From positions 31,723 through 95,722 of the forward strand of contig ONDE01000009.1 of NCBI GenBank assembly GCA_900316515.1: 64,000 bases of DNA, written 5' to 3'. Position numbers and translations under genes: made by a program. The notes under the pieces were generated by a model, which made no database searches, was not told the DNA's origin, and was given only the letters and a program-made list of their open reading frames with translations. The stretch is from an uncultured Bacteroidales bacterium (GTDB taxonomy: Bacteria > Bacteroidota > Bacteroidia > Bacteroidales > P3). The number at the start of each line of letters is the position of its first letter. The stretch's first letter is position 1. This document shows, piece after piece, positions 1-9,910 of this stretch.

Positions 1-204
1 GAAGTCCAGCCACGGACTTCCGTACAGGTCTTTCATCCCGCCGCCAAGGGCCCCCTCGCTGGCGCTGCCGCCGCCAGGCATCAGTATTCCCGCCGAGAAA
101 CCTATCACGTGGCACTCCAAGGTGTCGGCCGTGAGCTTCACCTGGGCATTGGAACATAGTGCCAAGCATATCAGTGATGCTGTGATTATCAGTCGTTTGC
201 TCAT
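1..204 (-). CDS. Exported protein of unknown function (N-terminal part; cut by window edge)
   Basis: Reading the minus strand from an ATG at 204 gives 68 codons open to the window edge. The protein starts with a classical signal peptide: MSKR, a hydrophobic stretch, then CSNAQ as the likely signal peptidase I site. The mature part is Gly/Ser/Ala rich (GGGSASEGALGGG) with no recognised domain. It is divergent from proS, about 100 bp apart. The C-terminus lies outside the window, so no family can be given; an outer-membrane or secreted protein is a reasonable guess only. Confidence 0.6.
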   Translation of the reverse strand, partial: MSKRLIITASLICLALCSNAQVKLTADTLECHVIGFSAGILMPGGGSASEGALGGGMKDLYGSPWLDF

Positions 205-220
205 TTCGTGTCTAAAATCA

Positions 221-252
221 TTTCACCAAGTGAAATATTTTGTGTACTTTTG
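221..252 (+). promoter_or_regulatory. Promoter of proS, overlapped by a short palindrome
   Basis: A Bacteroidota-type -7 box TACTTTTG lies at 245-252 and a TTTC near-match to the -33 TTTG at 221-224, 20 nt apart. Transcription would start near 258, leaving a 50-nt leader before the proS ATG. A 7-bp inverted repeat, ATTTCAC-CAA-GTGAAAT (220-236), covers the -33 region and could be an operator; this is inference. Confidence 0.5.
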
Positions 253-307
253 CACTCCATTTTTAACGAAACTTATTATTAATTATTGTATTCAATAGTC
301 AAAAAAT

Positions 308-1780
308 ATGGCAAAAGACTTTCCCAAACGCAGTGAGAACTACTCCGAATGGTACAACGAGCTCGTCGTACGTGCCGACCTCGCCGAACAGAGCGCCGTC
401 CGCGGTTGCATGGTGATAAAACCCTATGGCTATGCCATCTGGGAGAAGATGCACGACCAGCTCGACCGCATGTTCAAAGAGACCGGCCACCAGAACGCCT
501 ACTTCCCCCTCTTCATCCCCAAGAGCTTCCTCTCTCGTGAGGCCGAGCATGTCGAAGGCTTCGCCAAGGAGTGCGCCGTGGTCACCCACCACCGCCTCAT
601 GAACGACCCCAACGGCAACGGCGTCGTCGTCGACCCCGCCGCCAAGCTCGAAGAAGAACTCATCGTGCGTCCCACCTCCGAGACCATCATCTGGAGCACC
701 TACAAGAACTGGATCAAGTCCTACCGCGACCTGCCCATCCTCTGCAACCAGTGGGCCAATGTCGTCCGCTGGGAGATGCGCACCCGCATGTTCCTCCGCA
801 CCGCCGAGTTCCTCTGGCAGGAAGGCCACACCGCCCACGCCACCCGCGAGGAGGCCGAGGCCGAGACCCGTAAGATGCTCGAGGTCTACGCCGAGTTCGC
901 CGAGAAGTATATGGCCATGCCCGTCCTCAAAGGCCACAAGAGCCCCAACGAGCGCTTCGCCGGTGCCCTCGACACCCTCTGCATCGAGGCTATGATGCAG
1001 GACGGCAAGGCCCTGCAGGCAGGCACCTCCCACTTCCTGGGCCAGAACTTCGCCAAAGCCTTCGAGGTACAGTTCCTCAACAAGCAGAACCAGCTCGAAT
1101 ACGTCTGGGCCACCTCCTGGGGCGTCAGCACCCGTCTCATGGGCGCCCTCATCATGACCCACTCCGACGACAATGGCCTCGTCCTGCCGCCGCACCTCGC
1201 ACCCATCCACGTCGCCATCGTCCCCATCGCCAAGAGCGACGAGCAGATGGCGCAGATCGACTCGCATATCGAGCCCATCATCCGCGCCCTCGAAGCCAAA
1301 GGTCTGGTGGTGAAGTACGACAACCGTCCCGAGTACAAGCCCGGCTGGAAGTTCAACGAGTACGAGTTCAAGGGCGTCCCCGTGCGCCTCGCCATCGGTC
1401 CCCGCGACCTTGAGAACGGCACCTGCGAGGTCTGCCGCCGCGACACCCTCGAGAAGATCACCATGCCCATCGAAGGCATCGCCGACCATGTCGCCGACCT
1501 CATGGAGCAGATCCAGCAGAACCTCTTCAAGAAAGCCGCCGACTTCCGTGCCAGCATGACCCGCCGTGTCGACACCTGGGACGACTTCAAGACCGAGATC
1601 GAGAAGAACGGCTTCCTGCTCTGCCACTGGGACGGCACCGTCGAGACCGAGGAGCGCATCAAGGAGGAGACCAAGGCCACCATCCGCTGCATCCCCTTCG
1701 ACGCCCCCGAGGAAGAAGGCAAGTGCATCTACAGCGGCAAGCCCTCGCACCGCCGCGTCGTCTTCGCCCGCAGCTACTAA
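308..1780 (+). CDS. proS: Prolyl-tRNA synthetase (archaeal/eukaryote-like, short form)
   Basis: Cytoplasmic class II aminoacyl-tRNA synthetase that charges tRNA-Pro. At 490 aa it is the size of the archaeal-type enzyme without the large bacterial editing insertion. The opening [20 protein letters not shown], the motif-2 region ([20 protein letters not shown], about residues 153-172), [15 protein letters not shown] and the C-terminal segment with CEVCRRD and the tail RRVVFARSY are characteristic. ATG at 308 follows a promoter at 221-252. The gene is monocistronic, closed by a hairpin at 1822-1851. Its last ~38 nt and the following terminator are duplicated at 3452-3599. Confidence 0.97.
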   Translation: MAKDFPKRSENYSEWYNELVVRADLAEQSAVRGCMVIKPYGYAIWEKMHDQLDRMFKETGHQNAYFPLFIPKSFLSREAEHVEGFAKECAVVTHHRLMNDPNGNGVVVDPAAKLEEELIVRPTSETIIWSTYKNWIKSYRDLPILCNQWANVVRWEMRTRMFLRTAEFLWQEGHTAHATREEAEAETRKMLEVYAEFAEKYMAMPVLKGHKSPNERFAGALDTLCIEAMMQDGKALQAGTSHFLGQNFAKAFEVQFLNKQNQLEYVWATSWGVSTRLMGALIMTHSDDNGLVLPPHLAPIHVAIVPIAKSDEQMAQIDSHIEPIIRALEAKGLVVKYDNRPEYKPGWKFNEYEFKGVPVRLAIGPRDLENGTCEVCRRDTLEKITMPIEGIADHVADLMEQIQQNLFKKAADFRASMTRRVDTWDDFKTEIEKNGFLLCHWDGTVETEERIKEETKATIRCIPFDAPEEEGKCIYSGKPSHRRVVFARSY

Positions 1781-1890
1781 TTGCAGTAGTTAAGGAGACA
1801 TGAGTTAAGTAGATACTATTTAAAGTGGAGTCTTTCCGGGCTCCACTTTTTCTTTTGTCGCATTCGGAAAATAATTCGTATCTTTGCACC
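1743..1890 (+). repeat. Left copy of 148-bp direct repeat (proS 3' end, terminator, promoter)
   Basis: This stretch holds the end of proS including its stop codon, a terminator hairpin and a -7 box TATCTTTG at 1879-1886. An almost identical 148-bp copy occurs at 3452-3599 at a constant offset of 1709 bp; I count only a handful of mismatches, mostly in the AT-rich promoter part. The two copies flank the ATPase gene. 1891-1990 holds only short words such as AATGCGTTA and no gene. Confidence 0.9.
1822..1851 (+). terminator. Rho-independent terminator of proS
   Basis: The hairpin stem AAGTGGAG...CTCCACTT with a short loop is followed by a T-rich tract (TTTTTCTTTTG). It lies about 40 nt after the proS stop codon. 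Confidence 0.8.
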
Positions 1891-1990
1891 GTGAAAAGAA
1901 CAGTGGGAATGCGTTAATGTGTGAATGCGTTAGTGTCTTCCCGAAACACTACAGAGGGGTCGCCGGAAGGCTACAGGAGAATAGGACTTG

Positions 1991-3190
1991 TTAGTAGGTT
2001 AATCCGAATAACCAAAGTGGCAGTTTTTTGCCGTAGGAGTATTCAATTCCGTCGCAGGCGAGATAGGCATTATCGCGACCAATAATCTGCCCTCCGTCCT
2101 TGGAACTGCCACCTACCTCCACAACAATCTTCCCGTCAATGATAAAATCAGCGGGTTTTGTGTACTCCACACCATGCTTATATGCCATCTGGTTGCAGAA
2201 GAAAGACTCTCTGACGGTTCCTTCGTTGGCTTGGCCAAGATTGAGGATATAACATAGGTTGGGGTTCTCCATCAGAATTTTGTCCGGTTTTTGCATACGC
2301 TTTACCGATGTGGCATCGGAATAGAGCAAACGAATGAGACGTGCATCATGTAGATATTGCAGATAGGAGGTAAGACTCACGCGACTCAACTCCGTCATCT
2401 TAGAAAGTTTGCTTACGTCCACCAGCATTGGAACTTCTGTAGCCAGTACCGCCAAAAGAGACTTCAGTTTCCGAATATTACCCACATCCACGCCTCGCTG
2501 TTGCGGTAGTTCTATGCCAAGAATCATGTCCACAACATTCTCTACCCTTGTAGTGTATTGGTTTGGATTCTCCTTGCGGAATGGGTAGTAGCCCGACCGC
2601 AGATAGTCTCCGAAATACTCCAAAGGTCTGCATTTGGCATTGACATTATCGCAGATGTCGTCGGCATTGTGAACGATATCGTCAAGCGAACATTTCGGCA
2701 AGTCGATTTTATGATAGAACCGCATATACTCAGCAAACGAGAGACCCTGCATCTCGTAACTTACACAACGTCGTGACAAGTCGGCTTCTGCATTTAGAAT
2801 CTGTAACAGGGAGGAACCGGTAAATACAATCTTAAGGGTTGGGTAGAGGTCATAGATATTTTTTACATATTGGCTCCAATGAGGATACCTGTGCACTTCA
2901 TCCAGCAGAAGACACTCTCCCCCTGAAGTGTAGAAAGACTGGACGGTGTCCATTAGGTCGTTGCGTGTAAAATACGCACTGTCGAGGTTAAGGTATAACG
3001 CTTTTTTTGTGTTAGTTCCATAGTGCAATTTGATATGCTGAAGCAAAAGTGTCGTTTTCCCAACACCTCTGGCACCACGAATACCGATAAGTTGGGTGTT
3101 GCCCCAGTCGATATCATTCATCACTGAACGTACAAAATTTGTTGTACTATTCTGAATCAGTTGTCGTTGTAATGTAAAAAGTGTTTCCAT
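1991..3190 (-). CDS. AAA-family ATPase with C-terminal DUF4143-like domain
   Basis: 399-aa soluble ATPase of the family usually annotated AAA_14 + DUF4143. Walker A is GARGVGKTT (residues 39-47), Walker B is LLLDE (94-98), and a sensor-like FTGSS follows at 123-127. The C-terminal half ends with a nuclease-fold-like core (KPADFIIDGKIVVEVGG). Its role is not established; such genes are common as solitary accessory genes. I chose ATG at 3190 because an upstream in-frame start at 3244 lies above the promoter (-7 box 3211-3218). It is AT-richer than its neighbours and sits between the 148-bp repeats, which suggests later arrival. Transcribed toward proS. Confidence 0.85.
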   Translation of the reverse strand: METLFTLQRQLIQNSTTNFVRSVMNDIDWGNTQLIGIRGARGVGKTTLLLQHIKLHYGTNTKKALYLNLDSAYFTRNDLMDTVQSFYTSGGECLLLDEVHRYPHWSQYVKNIYDLYPTLKIVFTGSSLLQILNAEADLSRRCVSYEMQGLSFAEYMRFYHKIDLPKCSLDDIVHNADDICDNVNAKCRPLEYFGDYLRSGYYPFRKENPNQYTTRVENVVDMILGIELPQQRGVDVGNIRKLKSLLAVLATEVPMLVDVSKLSKMTELSRVSLTSYLQYLHDARLIRLLYSDATSVKRMQKPDKILMENPNLCYILNLGQANEGTVRESFFCNQMAYKHGVEYTKPADFIIDGKIVVEVGGSSKDGGQIIGRDNAYLACDGIEYSYGKKLPLWLFGLTY

Positions 3191-3210
3191 ATATCCATTG
3201 TTTTGTGATG

Positions 3211-3276
3211 CAAAGATACACTTTTTGTTTAATATGCTAAACAAAAATTAAAAAATATTGTTTAACACATTAAACA
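3211..3276 (-). promoter_or_regulatory. Promoter and twin operator-like palindromes of the ATPase gene
   Basis: On the minus strand a -7 box TATCTTTG (3218 to 3211) lies about 20 nt before the ATG. Two perfect inverted repeats of the form TGTTTA-N6-TAAACA follow upstream: 3226-3243 (over the -33 region) and 3259-3276. Their centres are 33 bp apart, about three helical turns, as expected for cooperative dimer binding. No regulator gene adjoins, so the ATPase itself or a distant factor may bind. The remainder of 3277-3451 shows no gene; it holds a hairpin-forming GTCGGC-CGA-GCCGAC at 3353-3367. Confidence 0.6.
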
Positions 3277-3528
3277 CAAATGGTGAAAAAGCAATATTCA
3301 TTGACTTTCCCTGTGACTTTCCCTGAAATTGGTTGACAGATTTGGGATGGTTGTCGGCCGAGCCGACGCCACAGCAAAACTGAATTGGTTTACATTGTTT
3401 CGTCCATATCCCTAATCTGGTTTACACCTTCACGGTTTTGGTTTACACTTCCTCGCACCGCCGCGTCGTCTTCGCCCGCAGCTACTAATTGCAGTAGTTA
3501 AGGAGACAGTAGTTAAGTAGATACTATT

Positions 3529-3558
3529 TAAAGTGGAGTCTTTCCGGGCTCCACTTTT
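3529..3558 (+). terminator. Second copy of the proS terminator hairpin
   Basis: Same AAGTGGAG...CTCCACTT stem and T-rich tail as at 1822-1851, carried in the right 148-bp repeat. It would insulate the CRISPR array from read-through. Confidence 0.75.
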
Positions 3559-3562
3559 TTCT

Positions 3563-3595
3563 TTTGCCCGATTTGGAAAATAATTTGTATCTTTG
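3563..3595 (+). promoter_or_regulatory. Promoter reading into the CRISPR array
   Basis: TTTG (3563-3566), a 21-nt spacer and TATCTTTG (3588-3595) fit the Bacteroidota consensus. The start would be near 3602, about 55 nt before the first repeat, in the crRNA direction deduced from the tracrRNA. Confidence 0.6.
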
Positions 3596-3655
3596 CACCA
3601 TGAAATCGGAATGACAAAAAACAAATAAAACAGAAAAGAAACAGAGAGATAGAAT

Positions 3656-4401
3656 AAGGATAATTGCTTGAAAAGTAAACATTGATAATAGATCTTTGAC
3701 ATCCGCAGGGCAAGACCGACATCGGTCCTCATGGGTTGTGAATTGCTTGAAAAGTAAACATTGATAATAGATCTTTGACATCTTAAGACACTCAACATAA
3801 GACTGAACTGGGGTTGTGAATTGCTTGAAAAGTAAACATTGATAATAGATCTTTGACATCCCGGACTTTGTACGTATTTTTCAATTACTGTTGTGAATTG
3901 CTTGAAAAGTAAACATTGATAATAGATCTTTGACATCGCTTCAGCAGAAATTTGAACAGAGGAGTAGTTGTGAATTGCTTGAAAAGTAAACATTGATAAT
4001 AGATCTTTGACATCGGCGACACGTTGGGATGAAGCCTACGAGGGTTGTGAATTGCTTGAAAAGTAAACATTGATAATAGATCTTTGACATCGCGGTATTT
4101 TCCATCCTCTTTGACTACTAGTTGTGAATTGCTTGAAAAGTAAACATTGATAATAGATCTTTGACATCATAAGACGACCTATTATAGAGGCGTAGCGGTT
4201 GTGAATTGCTTGAAAAGTAAACATTGATAATAGATCTTTGACATCGATGGGCACGGCCGCCTATGCCATCCTCGAGTTGTGAATTGCTTGAAAAGTAAAC
4301 ATTGATAATAGATCTTTGACATCCACGTTTGAACATTGTCGAAATCAACGTAAGTTGTGAATTGCTTGAAAAGTAAACATTGATAATAGATCTTTGACAT
4401 C
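3656..4401 (+). CRISPR. Type II-C CRISPR array: 10 repeats of 48 bp, 9 spacers of 29-31 bp
   Basis: Repeats 2-10 are identical 48-mers starting GTTGTGAATTGCTTGAAAAG and ending ATCTTTGACATC. They start at 3735, 3813, 3890, 3967, 4044, 4121, 4198, 4276 and 4354. The first repeat (3656-3703) matches only from its seventh base. Spacers are 31, 30, 29, 29, 29, 29, 29, 30 and 30 bp, all different. Orientation is +: the tracrRNA anti-repeat at 9911-9930 pairs with the first 20 nt of this strand. The array therefore converges on cas2. Each repeat also contains a promoter-like CTTG-N20-GATCTTTG, so every spacer may be transcribed from its own upstream repeat, as known in Neisseria II-C systems. Spacer targets were not searched. 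Confidence 0.98.
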
Positions 4402-4452
4402 ACGATGTCAATAATCGGGTGATATACAATGTACTATTAGTTGTCAAAGACT

Positions 4453-4486
4453 AAAAAAATCCCGCCATTATAGGCGGGATTTTTTG
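4453..4486. terminator. Bidirectional terminator between the array and cas2
   Basis: AAAAAATCCCGCC, loop ATTATA, GGCGGGATTTTTT: a strong symmetric stem with an A-run on one side and a T-run on the other. It can end the array transcript (+) and the cas operon transcript (-), which converge here. Confidence 0.85.
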
Positions 4487-4510
4487 TTTGTTGTAATTGT
4501 TTTTTCAATT

Positions 4511-5750
<1,240 letters not shown>

Positions 5751-5758
5751 AAGAAATA

Positions 5759-8700
5759 TTAATACTCTCCTACATGAACTATTCGGCCGATATGGTCAAT
5801 GCGTACTTTCACAATGCCTTTAAGGTTGTTGAGCGATGTTATCCTCTTCCAGGTTATGTTTTGAAGGGCTTTTTTGTCATCTATGGTTGTCTCAAGGTGG
5901 TGACGGAACCAATAGTCTTTGCTCGACAGCTTTTGTACGCGGAATAGGTTGGGGCTAATCTGGCTGTAGTTGCGTTCGTCGGTAAGGTCTATTTCTGTGG
6001 GGTCGAAGCCCTGTGTAGGATTGGGAAAAACGAAGTATTCGTTTTGCTTCATGGTGAATAGGAACTGCCAACCTTTGTCTTTGTTATATTCTTTGTCGAC
6101 AACGGGCATGTCGAGTTGTGTTACGCGTGCCACAGCTTCGTAGAAGGAAACTATATGCTCTTGCAGGTTGCCGTCGGCATCGCGGAAGATGGCTACATGA
6201 TGGTTGTTTTTGAGGTTGACATAATCGGCAGGTTGCAGATTGCCATCTGCGTCGAGTATCGGATGGCCCTCTTTATCGTGCTTGTGGTGCAATGGTTCAC
6301 CTGGAATGCTCTCGACGATCGTAACTCGCTTGATGTCGATGCCACGCTCACGATTGAGCCATATCGGGTTGCTGTCGAGATTGGAGAATGCTTTGCCTGC
6401 ATCGCCGCCATATTCGGCCAAGCGTGCTTGCAACAGGCGACGTACCCCATTGTCAAGCACTTTGTCTACGTTGAGGTCTTTGTCTACGCTTTTGCGGATT
6501 GTGAATTGTTTGTCATACTGGCGTATGAGTACTTTTTCCGGCACTTGGACGGTATGTTCGGCGTCAAGCCAGATGGGGCTCTTGGCGGGGCTGTTTTTGC
6601 CAGTGAAAGCTTTCTTGGTGTCGCCGTCAAACTCATCGAGGCGTTGTTGCAGCGCCTTGCGGTAGGTGGTATTCTGCACTTGTGCTATTAGTTTGGCTGT
6701 CATTTTGCTGCCGACAGGCACCTCACATGTGGACGGTATGAGAGCAGAGCCGTATACTGTTTCCTTGTGCAGTTGCCCGCGAGGGGTGAGCTGTGTCTTC
6801 TGTTTATTGCCACCTTTGGTTTTGGTGATGTTGGTGTTGCGTGTTGCCACTTTGTTTTTTGCCTTGATAGATACCAGTATCATCTCGAGGTGTCGTTTGG
6901 CTTCTGCACGGAAGTTGCCAGCAATAGGCATGACGAAACGTAGGTGGCCGTTTGCATCGCGCTCCAGGAAGTGGCGCTCAATAGAACGAATGTCATCAAT
7001 ATCGCGGGCATTAAGATGATTGAGGTAGTTGATGTACGCCGGGCGGGTAAAGGCGATGGTGAGTGCATCCATAGCGTGATGGCGGTGGTCGTTGCGCTTT
7101 GTCCAGTCTTCGATTCGGCGTATCTGCTGCCCGTCGCGTCCTGTTATGACAGAGGTGAGTCCTTGTTGTTGGTATTTGCTCCAGTTGAGTTCCTGCATGA
7201 TGTCGACCAGTTGCCAGTCTTGTCGCAGGCGGTCGGTGACGCTGCCGGTGGTGGCGGTTACGATGCGAGCAATGTCGTGCAACATTTCCTGGGCTTTGCG
7301 TGAGATATACTGAGTGTTGCGTAGGTCGCGCTCTATGAAGTCTTCAGGTATCTCGGCTTCAGTCATCTTGAGTTTACGCGCTTTGACAGGCGAGATGGCA
7401 CCATTGCTAAGAAGGCTGTCGATGCGGCTTTTGTAATCAGAAACGCCGGAGTCGCCATATTTGTTTTTGACATAGTCGATGGCGGTGGCGTTGCTCTTTT
7501 CTATATTTATATCTCGGTATTCGAGAGTCTTGTTTGAGAAAGAGTCGTCGAAGAGGCGTGACTGCGGTATGATATGCTCGATGTCTATATCCTTGCTGAA
7601 AAGCTTTTCTTTAGGAATGTATTGGTTGGAGTATAATGTTTTATAGCCGTTTGGTGCCAGTTCTTGATAAAGTCGGTATCGGATGATGTCGTTGCGGCTG
7701 ACATGCGTAAGGCCAAAGTCTTTCTGCAGGATGGTGCGGTATTGTTCTGTTTCGCGTGTGGTGCGGTTGATGGCTTCAGTCATAGCCTTGCGCTGTGCGG
7801 CGTTCCTCTTCAACTCGCGTGCAAGTTCGATGCGCACTTCGTCAGGACGACCGTATGCGTCAATGATTCCGTTGACTACGTTAACCATCTGGTTTAATAT
7901 TTTCTCCACCACTGGGTTGCGAAGACTGTTTTTGGCCAGCGGCTCAAGATGCTCTTTGAGTGGACGGCTGTCGTTCTCTTCGCGGGTAAGAGACTGCTCG
8001 GAATGCCTATAGCCAGCCAGAGCGCATGCCTCGCTGTATTCGTGTCCTGCGGCCATGTAGGGCAGAATGCGTTTGATGGCTTTTGTGGAAATGCTGCAAT
8101 AGTCATCCTCGAAATGCAGTTTGGCATATAGCCTGGCATATTCATATGGCAAGTGAGTCAGCTCCATAATGTGTTTGGTCAGCTTCTCGTCGCCTGTTGT
8201 TGTGTTGTCGCCTTCGAAAGAATAAAGAAGGTGCCAGAGTCTCATCTGCGGCTCGTCTTCTATTTTTTCGGCGTCGGTGTTGAGGTTGAGCCAGTCGGTG
8301 GCATATCCGAGACCATGGAATACTGACTTGATAATGTCGAGTATTTGGTCGGCAGGCATTTTGGAGAAGTCGTATTCCCCGTGTCCGCTTAAAGAGATAA
8401 TCTCTTGTGTGGCCGAGAGGATATTGGCCATTGTGCGGTCGCCATCGAGCGATGCAAAATTGAGGTCAAGTCCGCGGGTTTTTGTGAAGAGTGCTTTTAG
8501 TGCGTCTTTCTTGCTGAGTTTCTCCTTAAGGAGCAGCTCTGTGCAGAGTGTTGCTTTCTGTTCGTCATTAAGCACATATTCTTCGTCGTCTTTTATTATA
8601 GTTACATTGTTTAGTGTTTGCCATATTCTGAAGCGTTGGAAAAGCGGCGATGATTTAGGGCATACTTTGCGATGTTCAAACGGGCAGTTGGCGACAAGCC

Positions 8701-9814
8701 ATTTTTGCGACTTCAGCCTGCGTTGGTAGAAGATGATTATGTCGCGTATTTCGTGCTTTAGCTCCGGTGTCAGTTCTGTATGGTATCGAGCCTGCGTTTC
8801 CCATAGTTGTTCAAATTCATCCAAGTAATCTTGGCGGTAGAAGGGTTTGTTCTTGAGGCTTGCGTTGGGGTTGCTGTCCAGTTGCTGCATGAGATACTGC
8901 CCAACTGTTTGGTGGTTGATATATAGTATTTTGCTACGGTCGCTGATGGCACCGAGGTAGCCGCTACTGCTGTTTATCTGTCCGTTGACCTCGCAGATTA
9001 CTGTTGCGAGCTCCTCTGGTGTCAGAGCCCTGTTGAGTGCATCGTTACGGAGAGAAAACAGTTGCTTGTTTCTCTCGAACCGATTTCCCTTGATGTCGGC
9101 AGTATAAATGCCGTATGTCTTCGAAAAGACAACGCTGGTTCCTTTCTTGCTTTGCCCTTCTATGGAATTTCGGAAATCTGTCGATAGTATTGTGCTATGA
9201 TACTGATGCTGGTATGCCCATATTTTGTCAAGTTCGGCCAGCAGGTCGGAACGATAGAAGTCAGGAATGTAGTGCTTGCCTTCGCTTATCAACAGGTGCC
9301 CATATTGGCCTGGAGTCATGCCCGAATCGTAGAGTTGGCGAGCCATATCGAGATTGTTGATAAAGCTACCATCCTCGTTATTGTTCATCTTTCGGCTGCT
9401 CTTATAGCCTCTCTTCTTGTTAAGCATGAGCAATACACGTGCGAACTGCTCCAGGGTAATCTCTTGTGAGGCGGCTTTGGCTCGCAGACGATAGGTCTCA
9501 AAAGTACTATTGTTGCCATTCTCTGATAGAATAGTATTGTCAGATATCCATTGGTTTTCTTTGAGGAGGGATATAAGGTTTTCGCGTCGCAGTTTGTATC
9601 GTTGCAGATTGCGTCGCATACTCCTTTTTAGGGTTCTGTCGGCTGTAGTGGTGATGGGAGCACCTTTCTCAAAGTTGGTTTGCTCGTCGGTGGTTAGCGG
9701 ATTAACGCGAACACCAAGACGTACTATAGAAGAGTCTTTTGGCATATCAGCTTCGTTGACAACCGCCCAACCAATACTGGTGGTACCAAGGTCTAATCCT
9801 AATACTTTAGCCAT
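5759..9814 (-). CDS. cas9: CRISPR-associated endonuclease Cas9 (subtype II-C)
   Basis: 1351-aa RNA-guided DNA nuclease, within the long Bacteroidota II-C size class. RuvC-I: GLDLGTTSIGWAVV with catalytic Asp8. Arginine-rich bridge helix near 60-78 (RTLKRSMRRNLQRYKLRR). RuvC-II: VRIELARELKR with Glu663. HNH: DIDIEHIIPQSRLFDD with catalytic His747 and Asn761/Asn770 behind it. RuvC-III: DHRHHAMDALTIAF with His913 and Asp916. All nuclease residues are intact, so it should be active. An in-frame TTG at 9832 falls at the predicted transcription start (-7 box 9845-9838), so ATG at 9814 (MAKVLGLDLG) is the start. The tracrRNA is divergent immediately upstream. Confidence 0.97.
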   Translation of the reverse strand: MAKVLGLDLGTTSIGWAVVNEADMPKDSSIVRLGVRVNPLTTDEQTNFEKGAPITTTADRTLKRSMRRNLQRYKLRRENLISLLKENQWISDNTILSENGNNSTFETYRLRAKAASQEITLEQFARVLLMLNKKRGYKSSRKMNNNEDGSFINNLDMARQLYDSGMTPGQYGHLLISEGKHYIPDFYRSDLLAELDKIWAYQHQYHSTILSTDFRNSIEGQSKKGTSVVFSKTYGIYTADIKGNRFERNKQLFSLRNDALNRALTPEELATVICEVNGQINSSSGYLGAISDRSKILYINHQTVGQYLMQQLDSNPNASLKNKPFYRQDYLDEFEQLWETQARYHTELTPELKHEIRDIIIFYQRRLKSQKWLVANCPFEHRKVCPKSSPLFQRFRIWQTLNNVTIIKDDEEYVLNDEQKATLCTELLLKEKLSKKDALKALFTKTRGLDLNFASLDGDRTMANILSATQEIISLSGHGEYDFSKMPADQILDIIKSVFHGLGYATDWLNLNTDAEKIEDEPQMRLWHLLYSFEGDNTTTGDEKLTKHIMELTHLPYEYARLYAKLHFEDDYCSISTKAIKRILPYMAAGHEYSEACALAGYRHSEQSLTREENDSRPLKEHLEPLAKNSLRNPVVEKILNQMVNVVNGIIDAYGRPDEVRIELARELKRNAAQRKAMTEAINRTTRETEQYRTILQKDFGLTHVSRNDIIRYRLYQELAPNGYKTLYSNQYIPKEKLFSKDIDIEHIIPQSRLFDDSFSNKTLEYRDINIEKSNATAIDYVKNKYGDSGVSDYKSRIDSLLSNGAISPVKARKLKMTEAEIPEDFIERDLRNTQYISRKAQEMLHDIARIVTATTGSVTDRLRQDWQLVDIMQELNWSKYQQQGLTSVITGRDGQQIRRIEDWTKRNDHRHHAMDALTIAFTRPAYINYLNHLNARDIDDIRSIERHFLERDANGHLRFVMPIAGNFRAEAKRHLEMILVSIKAKNKVATRNTNITKTKGGNKQKTQLTPRGQLHKETVYGSALIPSTCEVPVGSKMTAKLIAQVQNTTYRKALQQRLDEFDGDTKKAFTGKNSPAKSPIWLDAEHTVQVPEKVLIRQYDKQFTIRKSVDKDLNVDKVLDNGVRRLLQARLAEYGGDAGKAFSNLDSNPIWLNRERGIDIKRVTIVESIPGEPLHHKHDKEGHPILDADGNLQPADYVNLKNNHHVAIFRDADGNLQEHIVSFYEAVARVTQLDMPVVDKEYNKDKGWQFLFTMKQNEYFVFPNPTQGFDPTEIDLTDERNYSQISPNLFRVQKLSSKDYWFRHHLETTIDDKKALQNITWKRITSLNNLKGIVKVRIDHIGRIVHVGEY

Positions 9815-9837
9815 AGTTATAGATGTTTTCAATGGTG

Positions 9838-9868
9838 CAAAGATACATGTTTTTCAGCGAATAGAAAA
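9838..9868 (-). promoter_or_regulatory. cas9-cas1-cas2 promoter
   Basis: On the minus strand TATCTTTG (9845 to 9838) is a perfect -7 box; a T-rich run at 9865-9868 sits at -33 distance. Transcription would start at about 9831, giving a leader of roughly 18 nt. Confidence 0.6.
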
Positions 9869-9874
9869 AAATAT

Positions 9875-9905
9875 TTTGCTATATTGTGGAAAAGTTGTAT
9901 TTTTG
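9875..9905 (+). promoter_or_regulatory. tracrRNA promoter
   Basis: TTTG (9875-9878), exactly 19 nt, then TATTTTTG (9898-9905): a full match to the Bacteroidota consensus. The predicted start, about 9911-9912, coincides with the first base of the anti-repeat. It is back-to-back with the cas9 promoter. Confidence 0.75.
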
Positions 9906-9910
9906 CATCA

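Larger units (their letters stand above)
3452..3599 (+). repeat. Right copy of 148-bp direct repeat (proS tail, terminator, promoter)
   Basis: Copy of 1743-1890, beginning inside the last codons of proS (CCTCGCACC) and ending at TTTGCACC just after a -7 box. Here the repeat provides the promoter next to the CRISPR array. The proS fragment is too short to encode anything. Confidence 0.9.

Noticed and set aside
299..1750. 483-aa open frame antisense to proS
   Set aside because: Composition (Gly/Val/Asp/Leu-rich, no domain) is that of a shadow of a GC-rich gene; proS on the other strand is unambiguous.
1743..3599. Classic integrative element or IS around the ATPase gene
   Set aside because: No integrase, transposase or terminal inverted repeats are visible; the direct repeats alone do not prove an element.
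3430..4403. Several small minus-strand open frames repeating MSKIYYQCLLFKQF-like peptides
   Set aside because: They are translations of the CRISPR repeats themselves; the repeat/spacer periodicity explains them fully.
9815..9832. Upstream TTG start for cas9
   Set aside because: It coincides with the predicted transcription start and lies before the family-typical MAKVLGLDLG start at 9814.
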